From Oopsacas minuta (taxonomy: Eukaryota > Porifera > Hexactinellida > Lyssacinosida > Leucopsacidae): DNA of 64,000 nt. Positions 33,768 through 44,763 of this stretch are shown piece by piece; position 1 is the first letter of the stretch; every line of letters begins with the position of its first letter. The stretch spans positions 62,001-126,000 of the forward strand of contig JAKMXF010000002.1 of NCBI GenBank assembly GCA_024704765.1, given 5' to 3'. The notes beneath the pieces were generated by a model. The model saw only the letters and a list, made by a program, of their open reading frames with translations, searched no databases and was not told the DNA's origin. A program made the translations under genes and the position numbers.

Positions 33768-33992
33768 ATGTATCAGAAGCCCAGTTGCTTTCAACAGGTT
33801 AAAACAGGTTTTGGTATTGGTATGGCAGTTGGTGCTGGTATTGGTGTTATATTTGGCACGTGGGGAGCTGTTAAGATGCGATTGAAGGGAAGAGAATTAG
33901 TCTATGGATTGGGTAAAACTATTGTGCAAACAGGATTTACGTTTGGTTTCTTCATGTCCATTGGACAAGCAATTCGCGGATGCACTTCGTGA
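33768..33992 (+). CDS. ROMO1: ROMO1 / Mgr2 family mitochondrial membrane protein
   Basis: The 74-residue product matches reactive oxygen species modulator 1. In this family two transmembrane helices sit in the mitochondrial inner membrane; the yeast homologue Mgr2 works with the TIM23 translocase, and the animal protein affects ROS and cristae. Visible features are PSCFQQVKTGFGIGMAVGAG (conserved Cys-Phe and Lys, then a glycine-rich first helix), the short basic loop KMRLKGREL, and a second helix from GLGKTIVQTGFTFG to IGQAIRGC. Length is close to the usual 79 residues. The ATG at 33768 starts directly before the conserved core. An in-frame ATG at 33666 would add 34 residues unlike the family, and a few N-terminal residues may come from an upstream exon. 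No lesions are seen and it stands alone among repeats. Confidence 0.92.
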   Translation: MYQKPSCFQQVKTGFGIGMAVGAGIGVIFGTWGAVKMRLKGRELVYGLGKTIVQTGFTFGFFMSIGQAIRGCTS

Positions 33993-34011
33993 TATATATA
34001 TATATATATAT
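33992..34011. repeat. (AT)n microsatellite
   Basis: Ten AT units directly overlap the stop codon of the ROMO1 homologue, so the 3' untranslated region starts with the microsatellite. Confidence 0.9.
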
Positions 34012-35569
34012 TTTTAGACAAATTCAAACGAGTTTCTACAATATGATATAGTTGTCCGATCACTGAGAATTTCATTTTCTGTAATGATAAATTCCAATTT
34101 CAACTATCCTCGGAATTTATAACTTCTGAAACGTATTAGACCATTTTTGAAACCTAATGACTCTAACATTCTATTTTGTTTTTGTTATGATTGATGTTTG
34201 ATAAATATCAAATTGTTTTTGTTTAATTCAGCACACAGACTTGTATGACCAAATCTTGAAACATCATTGCGGGGATTTCATCCACCTAGGGGCCAATCCG
34301 TTTATACGAATTTTATTATTATTATTCCATTATCGGTCAGTTGCTTATCTAATGTCACTTAATATATATGTTCTATAATCATTCTTGAAATTTGGCTGAA
34401 ACTATCACAAAAATCGTAACGAGTGACTCTTAGTACTGTAGACCCTCGATTATCCAAAACCTCTGTAATAAAACTGCGGAAGAACATTTTAATTGTGGAA
34501 ATTGTCCACATTAAATGTCAACAAAGAGCTGTATACGGCTTTAATATTATGTTTTCCGATGATGTAATTAACTTGGACCCATATTGCTATAAATATGTAA
34601 TCAAATATTCCAAATTACACTTCTGTATTTTCATATAACCTTGAACTGTGAATTTCAGATAAGAAAATGCACTACAATGGTGTCAGGTAAATAACAAATC
34701 AAATTTTGCACGATATTTCTTGCTAATAGGCGAATTTGCAATTTAACAAGTTTTCCTTTTGTGTGATGCTAGTCTAAACAATCTATTTTCTTTAATCGGG
34801 TTCTTCTATTTATCCCAGTATTGATCACCATACTGGGTCTTATATAATGGTAGTAACACGATGATCATAGAACTGGACAATATGATACTTATGTAGAACG
34901 GATTCAATGATCAAAACGTTGTCCGGTTCTTTGCAGTTTTAAAATTTGAGTTTGTACTGTTGATATTTTAGGAATTAGTGAATCGAAAATGAATGCGGTA
35001 CTACAAACCACTTTGATTAATTCATACTGTTCAGATATATCAGAAGAGTATTTAGAAATATATTCCGAGTAGGCGTTTTTGTAATCTTAAGACAATAATT
35101 TTGCAATTTATATACATTAAATTGGCCAACAGATGCATATTATTTACTAGAAACAGTATTTATAAGAACTATGATGAGATATGAGGAAAATAAAGAGTAG
35201 ATAGAAACGAAGAAGAAGTTAACACCCAATTAAATTCTATAAAGTGTTCACTTCAATCGTTTATTTGACCGACTCTCCCTATAGCTAAAGAAAAATACTT
35301 GTTATTATTCGAGAGTATAGCGTTGGTGGATTACGAAAATGTCATCAGAATTATAAAATATGTGTGCTGACTTAGCATTGAGGTTTTGAAAATTTTTCCA
35401 TTCGTGTCAACTATAATGCTGTAATTGACCAGCTTCTCATCATTATTTTGATAAGGTTTTCTTCTACATCCTATTGAGGGTTGGTGGATTAGGTGTTTCC
35501 AATTCTTTTACAAATATTCATTGCATTTTGAAATATTGTATTTTGAAAAATTCAACGAGGAAGTTAGTC
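34012..35569. other. Gene-free stretch
   Basis: No gene recognised. ACTGTAGACCCTCGATTATC near 34435 resembles a pogo-type terminus, without a partner. Confidence 0.35.
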
Positions 35570-36260
35570 TAGGGTCATTTCAGTCACTAATTTGACTCAC
35601 TTATACTCATTGGATTTAAACGAAATTAGTATCATTGAAAAGAGGAGAGTTGAACGTTTTAAGTAATGTGTTTTATTTATACACCTTTACTTTTAGTTAG
35701 TTCTTTGTTTTAAATTTTAAGTGTCACGACTCCCTTGAATTTACTCACCTGAAATCAGAATTCGATTCTGAAATTATATATTCATACTTTGGTGATATGG
35801 ACGTTTATTAAAATTCAGATTCAATTTCATTAATAATATTAACAACTCGCGGAGCTAGAAGAATTCAAATTTTCAGTCGGGAGTTAGAATGGTATGGGAT
35901 TAATCATATTCTACATAAAATAGGGTCAATTCAAACTGAAATTTCTTGCCCTAAATCCGCCTGAATTTAATCATTTTTCTGCTAATTGATAGTTGAAAAA
36001 TAGACGTTTATAAGATTATCGATAATTTCGTGAATCACTAAATTATCACCAGCAACTTCCTCCAAAAATCGATAATTTCTGATGTTTTTTTGTGTATTAC
36101 GAATTCTAACTTTGAGATAAATTCTTGAAGTTATTTTTCTTCATAACCCCTTCAAAATTTATCGATACTTTCTTTTGTATCTTATAATTTAATTTCCTTA
36201 AAAACCTGGGGGTCTCTGGTACTTTTTTTTATCATTTTGTGGTAATATATTTTAAAGGGT
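35570..36260 (+). repeat. Diverged third copy of the inverted-repeat arm
   Basis: Parallels 2605-3240. Landmarks in order are CACTAATTTG, a GAAATTA(A/G)TATCATT block, a G(G/A)AGAGTTG(A/G)ACGTT block, ATGGACGTTTAT, AGCTAGAAG and TAGGGTCAATTCAAA. Divergence is high, with several indels. Confidence 0.65.
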
Positions 36261-36954
36261 TCATTCGTTTTGTGTCAATTTTATACTTAATTCTTGTGCA
36301 AATAAGTAAATACGTATGTTACTAGTAAACATTTGCGTCAATCTTATGGTATTTTTCTTCGTAACTAACATATGTTATTTTATCTAAGCGCCTAAAACTT
36401 GTCGTATGGTGATAAATATATATGATGTAAGTAAGACTGTAACTGAGTGTTCAATATGTTTCATAATTTTCGCAATCTATATATACACTTGAATTCGAAG
36501 TAAGACACGATATGTTACTTAATGTATGGGCATCATCTGCCTCTGATTTAGCGTGTAAAAATTTGAACAAGTCGATTTCGTTAATGGTATTGATAAAGAA
36601 AATTCTGAAGGAAATTACTTTTATTTTTCAATACATCTGACGCCTTGTTGTGGGTAGTTGGCGCAAAATTCTATGGGTTATATAATGTTAGAAATATATC
36701 TGAATGTTTGCAATGAAATGATGCATGTTTTATTGATGAGTGTTTTGACTTTGTTAGTTTTCTGGTTAGCTCTCACATAACCTGGTCCTAGTTAGTTTAT
36801 CAAATGTATGATAAAAATAACTCTGTTTAAGTGTTAGAGGTTAGCTCTGGAGTTGACTTTGGGATTTAAAGTTGTGAATCTGGAGAATTTTATTTCGAAA
36901 TCAAATAATAGGATAGTTTGTGCACTACTGTTTCGAACCATCGAATGTCATTAT
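36261..36954. other. Gene-free stretch
   Basis: AT-rich sequence without a recognised gene or element. Confidence 0.35.
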
Positions 36955-38065
36955 CAGGGCGTTCAATAAGACTTGCAAGTCATGTTATATCTCAGAAATT
37001 AGTCAAGTAATATATCAAACTTTTATATATTATAAGCCCCTATAATTAAACTCCATATACTGAAAGTTTCAAGCTAATTCAATACACAAATTATGATTTA
37101 TTGAGATAATTCCGTATAATCAATTAATACCTACTGTTCGATTTATGCCTTCAAAGGATGATCATTTCATCCTCAGATGGCGAGCTTACATAGAGTTTCG
37201 CACAATACTTAAGATTGAGCCCGTACAGATGTTCAGCGAGCTACAAAGAGATATTCTGCGTGGATTGCCCTTTCAGATCTACTGTAGAGCGATGGGCTGC
37301 CCGTTTTAGATCTGGTGATGCTGATGTCACAGATTTGCCTCGATCTGGGAGACCGGTATCCGCCACCACTTCAGAGAATATCGTACTGATTGATGGTACG
37401 ACTGAATATTGCCAAGAAACTCTTGGAAACTTATGAGAACTGCGATTTAAGACGCCTAACAGAGATTATTACTGTTGACGAGACGTGGGTGTACTATTCA
37501 ACACCATATAGCAAGTATAGGAAGCGATCATGGGTGAGGGGCAATGAACAACCGGTGAAAAGTCCTAGGCCCGACTTCCGAAACCTAAGATTATGTATAC
37601 CATCTTCTTCAGTAGTCATGGAATTGTCTTGCAATTACCTTGTGAGAGTGGCAAGGCTTTACTAATACTTTCTTTACAGAGCAAGTGCTTCCAAACTTGA
37701 TAAAGAATTTACAAAAGTACCGCCCAAAAACTGGAACTCGAGGAATGAAGATTTTTTTGATAACGCCAGTTCCCATACAGCTAAGCTAACCAAAATTTTC
37801 TGGGATGTATAAGGGTTTGGTTTACTTCCCCATCCACCATTCTCACCAGACCTAGCTCCTTGTGATATTAGTCTATTCGCCAAGCTTAAAATCTACCCTC
37901 AAGTCAATGATTTTAGCACATTACTCGAAAATAAGTTTGGCATATTAGTAGAAGAGAAAATTCTCAAATATAATATGTTAAAGTGTGCTCGATTTGTTGG
38001 TGCCAAATTCACATTATTCTTAGTATCTAGTCTTCCCGTGTCTTATGTCAACCCGATTTTCTGAA
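36955..38065 (+). mobile_element. Degraded mariner element
   Basis: The left edge CAGGGCGTTCAATAAGAC has the GTTCAATAAG of mariner ends. The right edge near 38060 (reverse complement ATCGGGTTGACATAAGAC) is an imperfect partner. The borders are approximate. Confidence 0.6.
37215..38000 (+). pseudogene. Mariner transposase, DD34D, broken
   Basis: The helix-turn-helix end reads STVERWAARFRSGDADVTDL then PRSGRPVSAT. After a deletion of the middle part comes RLNIAKKLLETYENCDLRRL and ITVDETWVYYSTPYSK with the first catalytic aspartate. Near 37757 comes DNASSHTAKLTKIF (second D). After an in-frame TAA comes LLPHPPFSPDLAPCDISLFA, which places the third D 34 residues on. It belongs to a different mariner lineage from the 13.3-kb and 30-kb copies. 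Frameshifts near 37430, 37660 and 37755 inactivate it. Confidence 0.85.
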
Positions 38066-39694
38066 GCGTGTAGGCAGGGCCGTGAATAGCCAGAACGAGA
38101 CAGGCTAAGGTTTTATCAGGGGCATCGTTAGATCCCAACAATATTGAGTCTTACACTTGGTTTCACAAACCTCGAAGCTCCTGGTAGATTGTGTCAATTA
38201 AGTTTTAGAAGTCAATGTTATCTTGCTAAATTTATTGCTTCCAATAACCTAAACTCCTAGAGTATGTACATTATGTGGTGAAAATCAACAGTTCTTATTC
38301 AAACTTAGAGGGATTTCCTATACAGTCTATATAATTACATGTTTTCTCCTTTCCAAATTATTCAAGTGTACAATGACTATCTGAACTCGCGAACGCAACT
38401 AGCGAGAATATTTTGTAGGTGTACAAGGTTCTGGCCAATATAAAGAAGAAATGAGAGCTCCATACAGGGATATGACACTAATATATTTGCACTTTACAGA
38501 TATGAAATAAGTATAATTTTTGAAAACTCGCATGAAGGTTTGTATTAATTATAGAAACCCCTGACCTAAATTTTTGCCCCCTTGCCTACACTCTTGACTC
38601 TACTGCGTGTAAGTATGAGCACAAGGGGGGGGACGGTTTGGTTCTGGGCCAGCTATTAGTCCAACTTCTCTAGGGTTTTCCCAAGCATTCATCTCACTTG
38701 GATTGTCTCTGCCAAATTATGTTGATAATGTGTCAACAGCGATTCCAATGTTAGTTTGATATGAGAAATCTGTTATTATACAATGAGAATTTTTTGGTAA
38801 CGACTCCTTCGGTCAGATGCCCTTACATCGTGCTTAGCAACCACCGGATCCTAAAGCTAAGATCCGGATCCGGCCGGATATTTATCAATATCCAATTATA
38901 ACTCGATTATTGTGAAAGTAATTGTAAAATCATTATTGCATGATTATAGCCTTATTATCCTGTATCTCTGACTTCCCATAACCTGATATTACAATTCTAT
39001 ATGATATCTCTGAATCATAACGTAATCTCAAAAATCACCATATTGAGGTATATTCCAGAATACATCAGATTGGTAAGAGTAATTATATCAACATTTATTA
39101 TCAAGAAATGGAAAGTTGGTATATAAGTTTAATGGCTGTATTGATTAGACAATAACTTTCACGATTATCGTGTTATAATTGGATAGTGATAGAAATGTGT
39201 GTCTCAAAGAACGAGAAAACTTTTTAATGATAATTTTTCCATATTTTCTGAAAATTTATTAGCATTCCTTTGGGGCTCGCTCAAGCAGTGGTTTCAATAC
39301 ATTGCAAGCAACACAGTGCTGCCAAATGAATTCAGGAAATTACCGGAGATTGACCAAAGATTTAGCTAGAAACCAAATTTTATCGAGCATTTTGAATCCC
39401 TTAATGACCCCCAACAGGTCTTAATTTGCTTTTACTAATGCCAGTAGCTAACAACCTTTTATCAATAATCATGAATAAATGTACATTTATGGACGATTTC
39501 GCGTTTGTAAACAATAAGCTATAATCACTATCAGCATGCAATAAACTATAAAAGTACTATTTTAAATGGTGGTACATACTTTGAGAAAATAACTCCTACA
39601 ATTCCGAAGTAGGTACAAACGTTGAGGAATTTTAAATATTAACCTTCATCGTTAACAAAGAACTCATAACTGAGTTGATGGGCTGTTTCGAATA
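38066..39694. other. Gene-free stretch with repeat fragments
   Basis: 38077 starts CAGGGCCGTGAATAGCC, a possible hAT-type end. 38615-38720 (GGACGGTTTGGTTCTGGGCC onward) resembles 44928-45040. Nothing else is recognised. Confidence 0.35.
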
Positions 39695-39696
39695 TA

Positions 39697-41812
39697 CAGT
39701 AAACATTGGATTTAACGACACTAGTTTGGGCAGGCAAAAAAGGTCGCTATATCCGATTTGTCGCTAAATCCGAGGAAGGTTTATATATGCATTATATACC
39801 GGATGACACCCAAATTTTTTCGTGTTATACGATGTAGTATACTATGTTGTTGTATTATCGTCATAATAATGTCATGAATATGATTAGTTTGACTTGAAAA
39901 AGCTAGTTATGGAGGCCTGCTGCAATCGACTCAGCTGGCTTTCAGCCAAGAAGTTTTGAAGTTCGCTGACAGACTGAATCTGTTTCTCTGAGCATGGGAG
40001 GGTGCGCAAGAACTTCATAACGGTGTCAAGGCATGAGACAACAGTGTCGAATGACGGAACATGGATATTGAGGGGATATTCATTGTCGTCATTTTCGATA
40101 TCAACATCGTCATCACTTGGAGGCTGCAGACTATTAAGGATATCGTCAATTTCGAGACTATTTGCACCAGGTCCAATTGCAACACCATCATCCAGAGCAA
40201 CAAAGTCCTCAAATGATAAGCCATCCGAAACAAGCCCTGCTTCTTCAGCACTGCTCCAAATTGATGTGTCAGGTGCTGAGGTTTCTTCAGTGGAGGTAAA
40301 TCCTTGAACCCAACATGCTGATAGCAATGTTTGATGGTTGTGGGGGTGACATTATCCCAGGACATTTTTAGCCAGTCCAAGGCCTGGAGCAAGTCAAGCT
40401 TGCACCTCGTTTCAGAATCAACTGCTAATAAACGCTTCCTAACAAGAAACCGGCGGTAGTGGTGCTTGAGGTTCTTGATTATACCTGCGTCCACGGGCTG
40501 AGTCATAGACGTTGTGTTGGGTGGGAGAAAGAAAAGCTTGATATGGGACAAGTTAAGGTTCGGATGACCTGAGAAGTTGTCAAGAATCATGGCGATTTTC
40601 CTGTCGTCAAATGTCATAGAATTGTTCAACTTCCTTAGCAATTTCTCAAAAATCTCACTTGTCATCCATGCGGTTCGATTGGCATCATACTCCACTGGAA
40701 GATTCAGGACGCCTCGGGAACAGTGGGGGCGCTTACTCTTTCCAATAACGAGTAGCGGAAACCTCTCCCCAAGCGCACTAGCTGCTACCAATACAGTGAG
40801 GCGTTCCTTGGAGCGCTTGCCTCCTTTGCCCAAGTCTCCTCGGAGAGACAAAGTTCTGTCTGGTGTCATCTTCCAGAATAGCCCAGTCTCATCAGCATTG
40901 AAAATATCCTTGTCTTCAAACTCTTCTCTGATCAGTTTCAGCTGCGTTGATATCCAGTTGTCAGCACCAGCGTGATCTGCTGATTGGCTCTCACCCGAGA
41001 TTTGACGGCTGATGATGTTATGGCGCTTCTTCCAACGATCTATCCAGTTCAGATCAAGGAACACAGGTTCGAGGTAGCCAGGCACATTTCGTACTTTCAG
41101 TTTCTCCACGATGCATATCGACTTTTCTAGAAGAAAGGGACCGGCGACTGACTCATCTGGAGCTGTGCTCTTCAAATAACGAAACCACTCAAGCAGTGCA
41201 GTGTCTATCTCCGGGTATCGAGACAGCTTTGTGCTCTTCGAATCAAGATTTGATGCACTTGCGATGGAAGTTTCAATTATCGCCCGATCTTTCAAGAAGC
41301 CGGCTAGGGTCCCATGTGAAATGCCATGTTTCTGCTCCAAGAATGGTCGCTTAGCTCCTGCATCAAGCTCCTTCAAAATTTTGTATTTTTCAGCAAAAGA
41401 AAAGCGCTTCCTTTTGCCAAGTCCGCTCGAATCCATGACGATTAAATTTTAACATTACATTGTACGTACAATAGCTTTTAATAAGCGTTTTGTAAGAAGC
41501 CAGGTGCTGTTGATTCTAAAGGAGATTTTAATTGTTTTATAATTAAATCAATTATTAAAACCTTAATAATTCACTAGTACACTTTTCTTAAGTCCACAGT
41601 ATAGACAGCCCAAAAGTCGTAATATCCAATTGGATTTGCATGGAGCAGGCATAGAAAATATGTCGCTAAATTCAATGTGTCGTTATCTGACAGGTCGTTA
41701 TACCCGAGGTATGGTGTGTGCAGAATAATGCTGCGAGATTCTGGGCAAGCAAAATGAGTCGTTATAAGCGATTTGTCGTTAAAGCCGATGTCGTTAAATC
41801 CAATGTTTACTG
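39697..41812 (-). mobile_element. Tigger-type pogo element, 2,116 bp, complete ends
   Basis: The left end CAGTAAACATTGGATTTAAC at 39697 and the reverse complement of the right end are identical over the first 24 bases. TA lies at 39695-39696 and 41813-41814. Inside each end further copies of (T/A)CGACAAATC / GTCGTTA motifs repeat. A solo right end of the same family lies at 50791-50869. Confidence 0.93.
39884..41436 (-). CDS. Pogo/Tigger transposase, DD29D, one frameshift
   Basis: The ATG at 41436 opens MDSSGLGKRKRFSFAEKYKI, a CENP-B-type helix-turn-helix (residues about 9-55). A second Tc5-type DNA-binding domain follows (about 70-145, ALLEWFRYLKS ... WIDRWKKRHNI). The DDE domain has FNADETGLFW (D182), ILDNFSGHPN (D286) and TQPVDAGII (D316), with 29 residues between the last two. 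A frameshift near 40290-40305 moves the reading to a frame giving FTSTEETSAPDTSIWSS, an acidic Ser/Asp-rich tail, and the end SITSFFKSN at 39884. A host-domesticated gene is unlikely because the terminal repeats and TA are intact. It is the least damaged transposase in the window; a sequencing error at the frameshift would make it intact. Confidence 0.93.
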
Positions 41813-41814
41813 TA

Positions 41815-42483
41815 CTAGAGAATTGTGTCCAAATCAGGTTTAAAAGATTGAATGTCAATTAAGTACAAACAAATTTCTTTGATCTAAAATAATTTGAGAG
41901 AATATTAATTGCTGACCTCTCAGATTCCATGGTCAATCACAACTTTTTGCGAAATAGTAGAGACTAAATTGAAATAAAATTCTTTAGGAAGTGTATAAGA
42001 TATGTCATGGAAGAGCAAACAATTGAAAACACTTCTCGATAAAGGTTGTATAGTAAATGTGATTTTGTATCAGAACTTTGGAGCTGCCCTGTATATTAAT
42101 CAATATGCGACCGAGTGTACAAAGGGATTCTATATCAATAGATTTAATGTACAATTCTTAGAAATGATAACTTAGAATACCATATAAAATGAAAACTGTG
42201 ATGTTTTGAATAACATGTTGAATCACTGAGTGAAATTTTCCGGTTTCTAGTCACCCATGTTAATAGTATAGCGATTAGCATATTTTTGATAATTAATGTT
42301 GTTACAAATTTTAAACATATGAAAAATGAGAAAACAACTATTTAGTCATGCTAACAACCTATTCTATTATACTTAGAATAAAATCATCGAATTTAATTAG
42401 TTTAGATTATCATCTGGGCCGCGGAACCCCATTGGAACCCCAAAATTATTCTGGCGGAACCCTGTTTGAGAAGCACTGCCCTA
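41815..42483. other. Gene-free stretch
   Basis: No gene recognised. 42418-42479 (GGCCGCGGAACCCC ... GTTTGAGAAGCACTG) looks like the right end of a hAT-type MITE. Confidence 0.4.
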
Positions 42484-42875
42484 GTCAACAGTAAGAAGCT
42501 ACTTAACCAGGGTTACTAAAGAAGGAAATGAAGTATGAGTTTATAAATTAGCAAAGTTTTTGATATTTTTAGAGATTTTAGCTGTTTTGCAGAACGTGAC
42601 TTATTACCTCTAATAGAATGAAAATTTATACTTGAAAGGCAAAACGAGTACTATTTTCCATTACTTCATTCTTTAAGAGTTACACCAAAGGATTCTTGAT
42701 GCATGCTAATACTATTTCCTGTGGAAAGTCTTCAAAAATATTTCCATTAAATGTTATAGTCACGTGAATTTGATTATTAACTAAGATTATGATTGTTCTT
42801 CTGATGACCAATGAAAGCTATCTGTATTATTATATATTCGAGATTTCGTTTATATTCGACATGAAAGCATAGATA
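42484..42875. repeat. Dispersed repeat, left part of the occupied site
   Basis: Reverse complement of about 10620-10980, for example TTACTAAAGAAGGAAATGAA and TTCAAAAATATTTCCATTAA. The repeat is broken at the TA 42874-42875 by the DD41D element and resumes at 44227. Confidence 0.85.
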
Positions 42876-44226
42876 CAGGGTGGTTCAAAAAATGGAAACC
42901 CATTTTTGTTTTAGACCTTCTTAGCCATTTTTGGGTATAACCCAATACCATTTTAAGATAGTATGTTAGCTAACACCTCTGATTTACCAAAAACAAGGCA
43001 GTGGACAACTCAAGAGTGAGTATGGTGTGTTCAGAAATATTTAGAGACTAAGTCATTTGTGAAAACGCAACAAAACTTTTTACATCGATTCGAGACGGAA
43101 CTAGCCCCAACCAAGTCCGCCATATTCAAGATGGTGATGAAGTTTCAATATGCAGGTCTGTCAAGAACCTTAATAAGAGGTGTAAAGACAGAAACTCATT
43201 CTGGAAGAAAGAGACTCCGCACTTCCCATGTTATTGCTGTGGTTCGGGAGTCAGTTGAACAGTCACCAAAACGATCGAAAACCTTACCCGTATCAAGGTC
43301 TACAATGATGAGAGTGATGACCGAAGATCTGGGCATGTTCCCATACCGGATACAAACACACCAGAAGCTTTCTGAAGCTGATAAGAATAGGAGAAAGGAG
43401 ATGGCAAAAGTTCTGCTCGACAAGATTGAGGAGTCTGACACATTTCTGAAGAATCTCTGGACTACTGACGAGACCCACTTTCATTTAGACGGTCAAGTGA
43501 ATTCAAAGAATAATGTATATTGGGTACTTCGCCTCCTGCAGAAGTCGCTGTAAGACCACTCAATTCATGCAAGGTCACAGCATGGGTTGCGATATCTTCA
43601 AGAGGGATTATTGGTCCATTCTTTTTCGAGAGAAATGGAGTGGCTGTAACCGTGAACTCAGAACGATACATTGAGGTTCTTGACAAGTTTTGGATAGAGC
43701 CTCAGAGAAGATTCAACTAGACTTTGAACAGACAGTGGTTCCAGCAGGACGGTGCAGGGCCCCATACTGCCAATGTCAGTATTGAATGGCTGAAGCAGCA
43801 CTTCAAGAAGAGAATTGTAAGTAGACGGTGCCAAATTGAGTGGGCACCCTATTCTCCAGACCTTAATCCCCCAGATTTCTATCTGTGGGGTTATCTTAAG
43901 AACAAAGTGTATGAAGAGAAGCCGAGAGATCTAAATCAGCTGAAAGAGAAGATCAAAGACGAGATAAGTGTAATAGAGGGACCTGTTTTGAAAGCTGTCA
44001 AGCAGAACTTCACTCTCAAGATCAAAAAAATGTATCGAGGTGAACGGAGAGCATATGGAGCACATCTTATAAATCACCACTTATCCGTAAATTAGAATGA
44101 TTATGCTTTGAATGCTTTTAGTAGATTGTTAGAATTGTAAAATTAGAAAGTTTCATTGACTTTGAACAGAAAATAGCAGGGCTATAGGAATTTCAAAGGG
44201 GGTTTCCATTTTTTTGAACCACTCGG
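42876..44226 (+). mobile_element. DD41D Tc1/mariner-superfamily element, 1,351 bp
   Basis: The left end CAGGGTGGTTCAAAAAATGG pairs with the right end, reverse complement CCGAGTGGTTCAAAAAAATG. TA lies at 42874-42875 and 44227-44228. The borders are confirmed by the uninterrupted copy of the flanking repeat at 10505-10980. Confidence 0.95.
42963..44095 (+). pseudogene. Transposase with DD41D spacing, three lesions
   Basis: The ATG at 42963 opens MLANTSDLPKTRQWTTQE, followed by an in-frame TGA (43017), then KYLETKSFVKTQQNFLHRFE. The DNA-binding part includes FKMVMKFQYAGLSRTLIRGV and HSGRKRLRTSHVIAVVRESV. The first catalytic aspartate is in WTTDETHFHLDGQVNSKNN. A one-base loss near 43520 shifts the frame to GTSPPAEVAVRPLNSCKVTA. 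An in-frame TAG sits at 43718-43720. Then WFQQDGAGPHTAN (second D) and YSPDLNPPDFYLWG (third D) follow; I count 41 residues between them. The tail ends GAHLINHHLSVN. DD41D is a minor clade of the superfamily. With three point lesions the copy is recent but inactive. Confidence 0.9.
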
Positions 44227-44330
44227 TATGTGGTTAGTAGTAGTCAATAGTTACGCAATAATGTATCTTTCTTAACCGCTACTAATAGATTGTCTTTACG
44301 TCACTCTGTAATTAGAGATCCTACGATATA
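44227..44330. repeat. Dispersed repeat, right part of the occupied site
   Basis: Starts TATGTGGTTAGTAGTAGTCA and matches the reverse complement of about 10505-10612 (TATGTGGTTAGTAATAGTCA onward). Confidence 0.85.
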
Positions 44331-44334
44331 ATCT

Positions 44335-44495
44335 ATGCGTCTGATTTTGACCGGCATCAAAATTTCTTATAGCCGCTTGATTTTGACCCACATATAGTGT
44401 ATTATAGTCGTAGGATTTTGACCCGTATAATGTATCATACTCGTAGGGTTTTGACCCACATATAATGTAATATTGTCGTAAGATTTTCACATTAA
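44335..44495. repeat. Tandem ~43-bp repeat, about four units
   Basis: Degenerate units of the form TCGTAGGATTTTGACCCACA plus TATAATGTATTATAC recur near 44335, 44378, 44413 and 44452. They lie in the presumed intron or tail next to the open frame at 44500-44763. Confidence 0.7.
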
Positions 44496-44499
44496 AGTA

Positions 44500-44763
44500 A
44501 TTACTTACTGTTCCATCATTTGACTTTTTCGGATTCCATACACAAAGAATATTCGGAAGATCTTGAATACGTATTGTAGGGATTTCATATTTGTCCATTT
44601 CTCTAGACTTTCTACCAAGCTTTAAGAAATATACCACTGAAATGGCATATTCATCTATTTCATACGCGTAGACTATGCGTTCGCTACTAGGGTCTTGGTA
44701 GAATATTGATACGCATATAGGGTTGGGGTGAAACACCATGAGCCTTTGGCGTGGACAAAACAA
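44500..44763 (-). CDS. Possible exon of an unrecognised gene
   Basis: The frame reads FHPNPICVSIFYQDPSSERI, VYAYEIDEYAISVVYFLKLG then DLPNILCVWNPKKSNDGT and reaches a consensus splice donor. On the minus strand the donor reads GGAACA followed by GTAAGTAATT near 44505. Amino-acid composition is protein-like and unlike the tandem repeat that follows. No family is recognised and no acceptor is certain. It could equally be a fragment of a retroelement gene. Confidence 0.3.

Noticed and set aside
40002-40975. Plus-strand open frames of 101 and 132 codons
   Set aside because: They are antisense to the Tigger transposase.
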